Assembly (NCBI GenBank): GCA_947426875.1
Contig: CANEFU010000022.1
Coordinates: 1 to 10,411 of the forward strand
Source of the DNA: an uncultured Clostridium sp.
Lineage (GTDB): Bacteria; Bacillota; Clostridia; TANB77; CAG-508
Direction: 5' to 3'
Length of the DNA stretch: 10,411 bases
Part shown: piece after piece, positions 1 to 6,007 of the stretch
Numbering within the stretch: the stretch's first letter is position 1
How the letters are laid out: the number at the start of each line of letters is the position of its first letter
Position numbers and translations under genes: made by a program
Notes under the pieces: generated by a model
The model's input: the letters and a program-made list of their open reading frames with translations, nothing else
Databases searched by the model: none
Told to the model about the DNA's origin: nothing

Positions 1-1253
1 AACATAGCGTACTTATTACATCTTTATATCCTTTACTTGTCGCAAAATTTTTCGATAGTTTTACAGCCCCTTCTTTTCCTTCTATATTACTAGTTCCTTC
101 AATATCTGTCATACTGTTTCCCCAAGGTACATAAACATAAGAAGTAGCTCCTTTCTTTATAATAACACTTCCATCCTTTTCTTTCCCAGCTTCATATCTT
201 GCCATATAAAACCCATGATAATTGCTTACACTCGTTTTCATTGCATTATATTCTTCTACTTCGTTTTGATAACCATTTTCATCCGGTTCTTTATACTCTG
301 CTGTAAATGCTTCTATCCCATTAAATTCTGGTACAGTTTGTAAAGCTTGTCTATAATATCCTGGTACGGTTTTAAAATCATTGATATCCGGTACTGGCAC
401 CCATACAAATTGGTTTCCTGTATTTAGGGTATCATTTGCTACATCCGAAATAATCAATCCTTCGCTTATATCACTACCTTCTGGTACAATTGCAAACCCT
501 GCTGGTATAGTTGCTTTATCGCCGTCTTTATCAGTATAATTATCTTTCTTGGTTACTTTTACTATCTTTCCTATTTCTACTGGCTCTGCTTCCCAAATAG
601 CATATAAAATGCTATTTCCTTTTGGTTGATATTTTTCTCCTTCTAAATACGGTTTTGCCTCTTCCTCTAGTTCTTGTTTTTCATACCAACCTTTAAAGAT
701 ATATCCCTCTCTTGTAAATGTATTCTTTTCTAGCATTGTATCAAATCCACGTCTTACTTCTATTGTTTTTGCCTCTCCTACTCCTCCATTCGGTACATAG
801 GTTATCGTATATTTTCCTTCTGATATTTTACTTTCTTGTATAATTTTTGCTGTTTCCTTTTCCTTGTTTACTTCTATGATAAATTCATAGCCTTCTTTGC
901 TCTGTACAATTAAATATTCTTCTGAATCTTTTTCTCCTTGCTCTTTACTTGTTTTTTCTACCCAATCTTTTTTCTTTATTTTTTTCTCTAAGCTTTCTAT
1001 CATTGCTTCTTCTTTTTTGCTTACTTTTCTTTCTGTTACTTCTTCTGTAATAATTAAATTAATTTCTTCTCTATATTGGGCTATTTTATGTTCTTCTTTC
1101 GCTGTATTCGACTTCGTTAAGATTCCATTTTCTCCTGTTAGTGTTGCTATGGATATTCCTGCTAATATTAATAACACTATAATGGTAATTACCAAGGCGA
1201 TTAGCGTAATTCCGCCTATTTTCTTTTTGTTTTGTTAAGGTTTGTTTTTTCAT
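1..1253 (-). CDS. Pilin-like leader / InlB-repeat / FGE-like surface protein; partial, frameshifted near start
   Basis: This gene runs off the left edge and is a paralog of the gene at 1515-3071. The ATG at 1251-1253 has an excellent ribosome binding site (AAGGAG, 6 nt spacing), but its frame closes after about 40 codons. A different frame is open without a stop from about 1237 to 1. It begins GGITLIALVIT and continues as a hydrophobic leader, a charged, probably helical segment, an InlB/Listeria-Bacteroides-type repeat (YTITYVPNGG ... GYIFKGWYE ... ILYAIWE, about 594-816), then an FGE-like domain (NQFVWVPVP, HGFYMARYEAGK, VPWGNSM). Removing one A from the A5 run at 1224-1228 joins the ATG to this frame and gives MKKQTLTKQKKIGGITLIALVIT. 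I infer a frameshift mutation or sequence error. By family analogy it is a secreted or membrane-anchored surface protein; its ligand is unknown. The C-terminal end of the FGE-like domain lies outside the window. Confidence 0.75.
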
Positions 1254-1318
1254 CTCATTCTCCTTTTCTTTCGTTAAAGTATTTTATGTTATGTTGTTGT
1301 TACATATTAACTATTTTA

Positions 1319-1348
1319 TTTATAACATAACTATTCCTATTTTTTCAA
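1319..1348 (-). promoter_or_regulatory. Putative sigma-A promoter for the partial surface-protein gene
   Basis: On the minus strand there is a TTGAAA -35 box (1343-1348) and a TATAAA -10 box (1319-1324), separated by 18 bp. A TG one base before the -10 makes it an extended -10 element. It lies about 65 nt upstream of the ATG at 1251-1253, inside the AT-rich gap between the two paralogs. Such AT-rich DNA yields matches by chance, so this is a prediction. Confidence 0.45.
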
Positions 1349-1450
1349 TAGTTTTTAAAGTTTATTTATTTTTTTATTATATTTTTAGAAAATCATATTT
1401 ACAAGGATTTTTTCTGTTTTATTTATTACCTTTTTTACATAAATCTTGCC

Positions 1451-1482
1451 TATAAAAAAATACCAAGTTTTATTCTTGGTAT
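1451..1482 (-). terminator. Rho-independent terminator after the complete surface-protein gene
   Basis: On the minus strand a perfect 8-bp stem ATACCAAG/CTTGGTAT with a 7-nt loop (extendable by A-T pairs) is followed directly by a run of about six T residues. It starts about 32 nt after the TGA at 1515-1517 and separates the two tandem paralogs. Confidence 0.8.
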
Positions 1483-1514
1483 TTATCTTTTATCATATTA
1501 TCTTTCCTCACATT

Positions 1515-3071
1515 TCAATCCTTAAAAAACAAGGTAATTCTAAATCCCATGCCACCTTGAGAACTCCCCTCCGTATACCCTCTATAGGAAGCAGGACAAG
1601 TAGAACCTGGTCTCCACGAGGTCCCTCCTCCTCTTGGAATTCTAAACATCTTTTTTAAAGAACTATCCCATTGAGCTTCCATAGTCAGCTCCATAGCATT
1701 TCCTGCCATATCATAAATATTTTTCAATCGATTACTCGCCCTCTCATCTATATTGGTACCAGCTGGTCTAAGAGGAGCTTCATACCAACCTCTTCCCGAG
1801 CTATCCTTCAAGTAATCTTCATCATCGAAAAATTTTAGGGTTGCATCCCACTGTACGCCAAATACCATACAACTAGTAACCTTTTCTTCATATATTTTAT
1901 CTTTTGTAAAATTTATGGATAAGTCAAAAGCTCCTCCGCTTAATTGGCTGATACTATTTCCCCAAATAATCATATCATATATTTTAGCACCTTTTTTAAC
2001 TACTGGATTGTCCTCTTCCTTTCCTGTTTCATATCGTCCCATATAAAAACCTTTATTCTTAGAATCAGTTACACTGTTATACATAGATGCATATAAATCC
2101 TTTTCTTTTTGAGTTCCATTGGTATATGGCTCTGAAGTATTATTCCAAGAACCTGCTGGCAGAGATGTCTGTATGCTTCCATTACAGTATCCAGGCACCC
2201 TTACAAAATCCTCTTTCTTTTCAACTGGTACCCATACAAATTCATTCCCTATACTATAATGATTTTCATCAATCTTGTCTGTTATGACCAATCCATTCTC
2301 TATTTTATCTATCGTTTTTGAAGTCCCTACCGCAAATCCTTCTGGTATTCTTACTGTCTTTCCTGTTGTATCTGTGTAAACTTTAGTTTCTGTATAAATA
2401 TCAGAAAACTTTTCTACTTCTTTTCCGTTTACGATTTCTACTATATAAGTTACTTTTTCTCCATTGCTTGCTTCTACTATAAACTCATAATCATCATTTT
2501 CTGTTACTGTATAAGTGGTCTCTTCCACATTTTTTACTTCTGTTCCATCTGGTTTTGTTATCTTTACAATGGTTCCTTCTGTTATACTTGCCTTAATGGT
2601 TATCGTTATTTCTTCGCCTTCTCCCACCTGTGTTTCTGGGCTAATCGTATGCGTCACTTCCGGTTTTATTGCTTTTAACGCAACTTTCCCCTCTCCATCA
2701 ATTCCAATGAGATATCCATCTACTACTACTTCAATTGGTAATTCTGTGATTTTCCCATCATTCATAATCGATTCATTTTTGAAAATGATATCTGTCAATC
2801 CTTCTACTTGTCTTAAATTCGTATTTAGCTGATTTAAATCAATTTTTCCATCTGTTGCGTAACTTCCCATCACTGCTATTTGTACTTTTTCTTCTGCTGA
2901 TTTCTTTATCGTTTCTGTTTTAGCAATATTGGCTTTACTTAAGATTCCATTTTCTCCTGTTAGTGTTGCTATGGATATCCCTGCTAAAATTAATAAAATA
3001 ATAATGGTAATGACTAAGGCTATTAAAGTAATTGCTTTTTCATTTTTTTGACTTCTTTTTTTATCTGCCAT
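1515..3071 (-). CDS. Pilin-like leader surface protein with C-terminal FGE/SUMF1-like (C-type-lectin fold) domain
   Basis: The protein has 518 residues. Residues 1-12 are a basic leader. Residues 13-35 (AITLIALVITIIILLILAGI) form a type IV pilin-like hydrophobic helix, followed by the LTGENGILSKA signature of this leader family. Residues about 136-216 look like an Ig-like beta domain (VGEGEEITITI, YTVTENDDYEFIVEA). Residues about 238-516 match the FGE-sulfatase fold: NEFVWVPV (276-283), GFYMGRYETGK (341-351), IYDMAGNAMELT (452-463), RGGGTSW (480-486) and GFRI (510-513 region). The FGE-like fold here is probably a binding scaffold, not a sulfatase-activating enzyme. Start: ATG preceded by a GGGGGAG ribosome binding site; no better alternative. 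I infer a cell-surface or pilus-associated adhesin or receptor. It has its own promoter (3153-3180) and terminator (1451-1482). The tail is GC-rich and may be hypervariable. Confidence 0.88.
   Translation of the reverse strand: MADKKRSQKNEKAITLIALVITIIILLILAGISIATLTGENGILSKANIAKTETIKKSAEEKVQIAVMGSYATDGKIDLNQLNTNLRQVEGLTDIIFKNESIMNDGKITELPIEVVVDGYLIGIDGEGKVALKAIKPEVTHTISPETQVGEGEEITITIKASITEGTIVKITKPDGTEVKNVEETTYTVTENDDYEFIVEASNGEKVTYIVEIVNGKEVEKFSDIYTETKVYTDTTGKTVRIPEGFAVGTSKTIDKIENGLVITDKIDENHYSIGNEFVWVPVEKKEDFVRVPGYCNGSIQTSLPAGSWNNTSEPYTNGTQKEKDLYASMYNSVTDSKNKGFYMGRYETGKEEDNPVVKKGAKIYDMIIWGNSISQLSGGAFDLSINFTKDKIYEEKVTSCMVFGVQWDATLKFFDDEDYLKDSSGRGWYEAPLRPAGTNIDERASNRLKNIYDMAGNAMELTMEAQWDSSLKKMFRIPRGGGTSWRPGSTCPASYRGYTEGSSQGGMGFRITLFFKD
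1539..1634 (-). other. Possible DGR-type variable region at the C-terminus of the FGE-like domain
   Basis: This covers residues 480-511 of the surface protein, from RGGG to GFR. In DGR targets with a C-type-lectin/FGE fold, the variable segment sits exactly between an RGG and a GFR motif at the C-terminus. By hand count 49 of 87 bases (1545-1631) are G or C, against about 30% around it, as expected if template adenines had been replaced. The residues between are G, S, T, Y, P, R and W rich. No template repeat or reverse transcriptase is in the window, and an undiversified FGE tail would share the motif layout, so this is only a hypothesis. Confidence 0.35.
2939..2978 (-). repeat. 40-bp block identical to 1117-1156 (paralog leader repeat)
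   Basis: This block encodes part of the leader and the adjoining ATLTGENGIL segment. It is base-for-base identical over 40 bp to 1117-1156 in the neighbouring paralog, and similarity continues with scattered mismatches through the hydrophobic leader. The rest of the two genes is much more diverged. It reflects tandem duplication, with either strong constraint or gene conversion of the leader. Confidence 0.85.
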
Positions 3072-3128
3072 TCTTTCTCCCCCTTATTTTTCTTTTGTTA
3101 TTGCTTCTCTTTTTTATTTTCGTAATTC

Positions 3129-3178
3129 AAAAAAAGACATAATCACATTTACATTTTATTATAAATGTGAATTATGTC
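3129..3178 (-). terminator. Rho-independent terminator after ldh
   Basis: A long hairpin (3136-3178) pairs GACATAAT-CACATTTA with TAAATGTG-A-ATTATGTC: about 16 bp with a single bulged A and a short AT-rich loop. On the minus strand it is followed by seven T residues (3135-3129). It begins 30 nt after the ldh stop codon at 3209. The A/T-rich context on the other side could give some activity in the opposite direction, but there is no plus-strand gene to use it. Confidence 0.8.
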
Positions 3179-3180
3179 AA
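3153..3180 (-). promoter_or_regulatory. Putative sigma-A promoter for the surface-protein gene, inside the ldh terminator
   Basis: The minus strand has a consensus TTGACA -35 box (3175-3180), a 16-bp spacer and a TAAAAT -10 box (3153-3158). It lies about 80 nt upstream of the ATG at 3071. The boxes occupy the arms and loop of the ldh terminator hairpin, so initiation would fall within the downstream arm and the new transcript would not contain the full hairpin. Confidence 0.55.
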
Positions 3181-3208
3181 TATTTTTACAACTCTCTATT
3201 CCTTACTT

Positions 3209-4165
3209 CTATTTCTCTTCGATTATTTTTTCAATTGAACTTTCTCTCATTTCTTTAATTAATTGGCAACTATTGTTTAATTTTTCTTGTTCATATTCAT
3301 TTAGGTTTAATTCTATCAATTCTCTTACTCCATTTCGGTTTATAATGGCTGGTACACCAATAAAAATATCATTTTGTCCATATTGATTCTCCAAATAAGT
3401 AGAAACTGTTAAAATAGAATTTTCATTATTAATAATAGCACTAACCAATCTATTTAAAGCCATTCCAATCCCATAATAAGTTGCTTTTTTCTTTTCGATA
3501 ATTTCATAAGCGGCATTTACTACCCCTTCATGTATCTTCTTTAAGTCTTCCATAGGATGGTGTCCATCTTTCATAACGTCTTTTACTCTTTTACATCCAA
3601 CATAAGCATGCTCCCAAGGCACAAAAGAAGAATCTCCATGCTCTCCCATAATATAAGCATGTATGTTTTTGCTAGAAATTTTTAAATAATCTGCCATCAA
3701 ATAACGAAGTCTAGCTGTATCTAAAACCGTTCCTGAACCAATTACTTTGTTTTTTGGTAAGCCAGAAACTTTCCATACAACATAGGTCATTAAATCAACT
3801 GGATTGCTTGCTACCACAATAATACCATTAAATCCACTTTCCATAATAGATTTTGTAATTTGTTTCATAATTTTCGTATTGACTTCTGCTAATTCTAATC
3901 TTGTTTGTCCTGGCTTTTGAGCTATTCCTGCTGTTATCACTACAACTTGTGCATCTTTACATTCTTCATAATCACCTGCTTTAATTACCATTTTTTGAGG
4001 AGCATAAGGTAATCCATGTGATAAATCCATTTCTTCTCCAATGGTTTTATCTTTGTCAATATCAATTAAAACAAGTTCTTCTATTCCTCCTCTATTCAAC
4101 ATAGAGTATGCCATACTCATTCCTACAAAACCGGTTCCTACTAAAACCACTTTTCCTTTTTTCAT
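3209..4165 (-). CDS. ldh: L-lactate dehydrogenase
   Basis: Cytoplasmic NAD-dependent enzyme that reduces pyruvate to L-lactate and regenerates NAD+ in fermentation. At 318 residues it is full length. Visible features: GTGFVG dinucleotide-binding loop (10-15); Asp35 after the second beta strand, favouring NAD over NADP; QKPGQTR mobile loop (83-89), whose Gln83 at the specificity position indicates lactate rather than malate dehydrogenase and whose Arg89 is catalytic; Asn121; DTARLR (149-154) with catalytic-pair Asp149 and substrate-binding Arg152; and IMGEHGDS with proton donor His176. Arg154 and His169 match the fructose-1,6-bisphosphate-binding Arg173/His188 of allosteric bacterial enzymes, so FBP activation is likely. 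The loop has Gln87 where Glu is usual. The ATG has a GAGGAG ribosome binding site. The gene is monocistronic, between its own promoter and terminator, and divergent from the DUF4364 gene. Confidence 0.95.
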   Translation of the reverse strand: MKKGKVVLVGTGFVGMSMAYSMLNRGGIEELVLIDIDKDKTIGEEMDLSHGLPYAPQKMVIKAGDYEECKDAQVVVITAGIAQKPGQTRLELAEVNTKIMKQITKSIMESGFNGIIVVASNPVDLMTYVVWKVSGLPKNKVIGSGTVLDTARLRYLMADYLKISSKNIHAYIMGEHGDSSFVPWEHAYVGCKRVKDVMKDGHHPMEDLKKIHEGVVNAAYEIIEKKKATYYGIGMALNRLVSAIINNENSILTVSTYLENQYGQNDIFIGVPAIINRNGVRELIELNLNEYEQEKLNNSCQLIKEMRESSIEKIIEEK

Positions 4166-4199
4166 TTTCTATTTCTCCTCTCTTTTCTATATCTTTTTT

Positions 4200-4227
4200 A
4201 TTATAGCACTATTTTTATGATTTTCAA
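4200..4227 (-). promoter_or_regulatory. Putative sigma-A promoter for ldh
   Basis: The minus strand has TTGAAA (4222-4227), a 16-bp spacer and a perfect TATAAT (4200-4205), about 35 nt before the ldh ATG. It is back to back with the DUF4364 promoter, with the two -35 regions only about 8 bp apart. Confidence 0.65.
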
Positions 4228-4235
4228 GATATTAT

Positions 4236-4264
4236 TTTACTTTTTCCATTTTTTATGATATAAT
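4236..4264 (+). promoter_or_regulatory. Putative extended -10 promoter for the DUF4364 gene
   Basis: The plus strand has a perfect TATAAT (4259-4264) preceded by TGA, giving an extended -10 (TGnTATAAT), and a weak -35 TTTACT (4236-4241) at 17 bp. It lies about 17 nt upstream of the AAGGAG ribosome binding site at 4281-4286. Confidence 0.6.
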
Positions 4265-4297
4265 CACAAAAAAACAAAGTAAGGAGTGCTATTGGAT

Positions 4298-4852
4298 ATG
4301 AATTCAAATTCAGATAATGCTACTACTTTGGCTGAAAATAAGGTGTTAATCTTATATCTATTAAATCTTATCAATGGAGAGTTTAAACAAGACGACTTGT
4401 TTAAAATTATTACTTCTATTAACGATATAAATTATTTTTATTTTAAACAAGTATTAACTGATTTAATATATTCCAATTTAGTAGGTTCTTATACAAAAGA
4501 TGAGGAAGCTGTTATTCGCATTACTTCTGAAGGAAAAAATGCCTATACACTTACCAAAGATGTATTACCTGGAATCATGAAACTAAAAGCAGATAACATC
4601 TTCGCTAAGGAATTATCTACTATAGAAGAAGAATCTTCTGTTATTGCAGAGTTTATTCCAAATAGCGAAAATGAATATACCATTAAATGTAAAATTGTTG
4701 AAAATAATGAAACTATATTTGAAGTAAAGACTTTTGCTGGTTCTCGCGACAGAGCCAAACGTATCGTGGATAATTGGAAGCAAAATGCTACTACTATTTA
4801 CCCACAAATATTAAATTTATTATTACAAGATAATCATAAAAACGATAACTAA
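4298..4852 (+). CDS. DUF4364 family protein
   Basis: A protein of about 184 residues. ENKVLILYLLNLINGEFKQDDLFKIIT and the following segment resemble the N-terminal winged-helix-like half of the DUF4364 family. The C-terminal half (EYTIKCKIVENNETIFEVKTFAGSRDRAKRIVDNW) is a predicted beta-rich region ending in a helix. The family is small and common in Clostridia, and its function is not established; a DNA-binding or regulatory role is a reasonable guess from the N-terminal helices. Start choice: AAGGAG at 4281-4286 rules out the in-frame GTG at 4286, which overlaps it. The TTG at 4292 (5-nt spacing) and the ATG at 4298 (11-nt spacing) are both possible and differ by two codons. No signal peptide or membrane segment. 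It is the only plus-strand gene, single, and converges on the metallopeptidase gene. Confidence 0.85.
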   Translation: MNSNSDNATTLAENKVLILYLLNLINGEFKQDDLFKIITSINDINYFYFKQVLTDLIYSNLVGSYTKDEEAVIRITSEGKNAYTLTKDVLPGIMKLKADNIFAKELSTIEEESSVIAEFIPNSENEYTIKCKIVENNETIFEVKTFAGSRDRAKRIVDNWKQNATTIYPQILNLLLQDNHKNDN

Positions 4853-4856
4853 AAAA

Positions 4857-4895
4857 GCAGAGAAACACCTCTTAAATAGTGTTTCTCTGTTTTTT
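4857..4895. terminator. Bidirectional rho-independent terminator
   Basis: A perfect 11-bp stem, CAGAGAAACAC (4858-4868) with GTGTTTCTCTG (4879-4889) and a 10-nt loop, is flanked by A6 on the left and T6 on the right. It can therefore terminate the DUF4364 gene on the plus strand and the seven-gene operon on the minus strand. The plus-strand T run overlaps the TAA stop codon of the metallopeptidase gene (4894-4896). Confidence 0.9.
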
Positions 4896-5589
4896 AGAAA
4901 ATAAGACATAATGTAGTTAATATAAATAACTTCAACATAATTCCCATAAAGAAATGATAATTTGTAATTTTGATGCCTACATTATTTATTTTATCAAATC
5001 CCGCTACTAATTTCTCTATCTCTTCTGGAGTAGAAATCTTTTTCTCTTCCATATATTCTTTGGCTAAATATCTTGCTTTTATCATGGCATCGTTCTCTAG
5101 ATAAACTCTTACTGCATAATAAATCATGCTGAATATGAGAAAAATAACCAAAAACATCATTTTATTAGGTAATATTTTAAAAATTAACAAAGCAACTAGT
5201 ACTGCAAAATAGATTAAATAGATATTGGAAAATATAAAATTAAATAATAAAATTTTTCTATTTTGAACGGAATGTAAACATTCATGTGCAATTGTTTGTA
5301 TTCTAGTGTAGCTTTTTTGTATATTCGCAATTAGGATTTTATCTAACACAGCTATATACAAACTTGCTTCTGCGTTTTTATCCTCTTCTATTTTTACCTT
5401 TTCATTGTTTAATTTCTTCAAATATTCTTTACACATTTCCATATTACTTGGATAAGATTTAGCTAAGTTATCTAGTTCTTTGTCTTCTCCTATGCTTTTT
5501 AACTCTTTCTTACGGTAATCAAAAATATATTGTAATACTATAGTTGAGATGAAAGCAACGATTCCTATTATCATAAATTCTATTTCCAT
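4894..5589 (-). CDS. Membrane-embedded HExxH zinc metallopeptidase (YugP-like)
   Basis: The protein has 231 residues from the ATG at 5587-5589. An upstream in-frame ATG (5619) is less likely, because AAGGAAAGGG sits 6 nt before the chosen start. Visible: an N-terminal membrane helix (about 5-22); an extracellular- or cytoplasmic-facing segment; HECLHSVQ (102-109), a zinc-binding HExxH motif whose HExxHxxQ form resembles the YugP/DUF2268-like neutral zinc peptidase group; two further membrane helices (about 111-130 and 133-150); Glu155 in YLENDA as a plausible third zinc ligand; and a C-terminal membrane helix (about 213-231). The substrate is unknown. It is the last gene of the yqfC operon, 32 bp after the YlbF-family gene. 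The overall layout (helix, HExxH, two helices, glutamate, helix) fits YugP-like membrane peptidases, but the family assignment rests on the motif and topology only. Confidence 0.75.
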   Translation of the reverse strand: MEIEFMIIGIVAFISTIVLQYIFDYRKKELKSIGEDKELDNLAKSYPSNMEMCKEYLKKLNNEKVKIEEDKNAEASLYIAVLDKILIANIQKSYTRIQTIAHECLHSVQNRKILLFNFIFSNIYLIYFAVLVALLIFKILPNKMMFLVIFLIFSMIYYAVRVYLENDAMIKARYLAKEYMEEKKISTPEEIEKLVAGFDKINNVGIKITNYHFFMGIMLKLFILTTLCLIF

Positions 5590-5621
5590 TACAATCCCTT
5601 TCCTTGGGCATAATGCCATAA

Positions 5622-5957
5622 CTATTGTATTACATCTCGAATTGCTTCTCCAATAATTTTATTCACATCTGCAATGACAATGTTAAATTTTGTTTCTGCT
5701 TCAAAAAACTTTTTGGCATCATCCATTTCTACTAACTCTGCATATAATTTTTGCATTTCTTTGTATTTTTCTTCATCTTGCTTTCCTGTTTGCATAGCTA
5801 TTATTTGTGTTTCATATCTTACCTTTTCAAAATTAGCCATTTTCTCTTTTAAGCTAGTATTTAAATTCAAGGCTTGTTTTGCCATTTTATAATTCACATA
5901 TTCTTCTGATTGTTTGATTTCTTGTGCTAACTGATTAGCTGTATCATAAATATTCAT
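5622..5957 (-). CDS. YlbF/YmcA family protein
   Basis: The protein has 111 residues and is almost entirely helical: MNIYDTANQLAQEIKQSEEYVNYKMAK, then a long second helix and a C-terminal helix (FNIVIADVNKIIGEAIRDVIQ). Length and layout match the YlbF/YmcA (formerly DUF964) family. In Bacillus, members form the Y-complex with YaaT, which affects RNase Y-dependent mRNA processing and so sporulation, competence and biofilm; whether this copy does the same is unknown. Start: the ATG at 5955-5957 follows AAAGGA at a good distance. An in-frame ATG 38 codons upstream would overlap the end of the DUF3048 gene and adds a basic, unconserved-looking extension, so I reject it. The gene lies 50 bp after the DUF3048 gene in the operon. 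Confidence 0.85.
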   Translation of the reverse strand: MNIYDTANQLAQEIKQSEEYVNYKMAKQALNLNTSLKEKMANFEKVRYETQIIAMQTGKQDEEKYKEMQKLYAELVEMDDAKKFFEAETKFNIVIADVNKIIGEAIRDVIQ

Positions 5958-6007
5958 TTTTATTTCCTTTCTAGCATTTAGAAATTTCTTCTCCCAAAAG
6001 AGGTCTT

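Noticed and set aside
897..1238. Plus-strand open frames opposite the minus-strand genes (also near 2087-2287, 2515-2832 and 9318-9659)
   Set aside because: They are antisense shadows of real genes: Phe/Ser/Ile-rich, without ribosome binding sites or recognisable domains.
1220..1240. Programmed ribosomal frameshift at the A-rich run
   Set aside because: The shift needed is +1, not the -1 typical of A-rich slippery sites. No downstream stimulator structure was evident, so an indel is simpler.
1254..1514. Template repeat, reverse transcriptase or small RNA in the gap between the paralogs
   Set aside because: The gap holds a terminator, a putative promoter and AT-rich sequence. No near-copy of the variable-like segment or other gene was seen.
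4252..4270. Rex-like redox operator near ldh (TTATGA-TATAA-TCACAA)
   Set aside because: The half-sites resemble Rex (TTGTGA...TCACAA), but the spacer is 5 rather than 6 and one half has a mismatch. It coincides with the DUF4364 -10 region, so the similarity may be accidental.
5968..5984. Hairpin TTTCTA-loop-TAGAAA before the YlbF-family gene
   Set aside because: A 6-bp AT-only stem in AT-rich DNA is too weak to support a regulatory claim.
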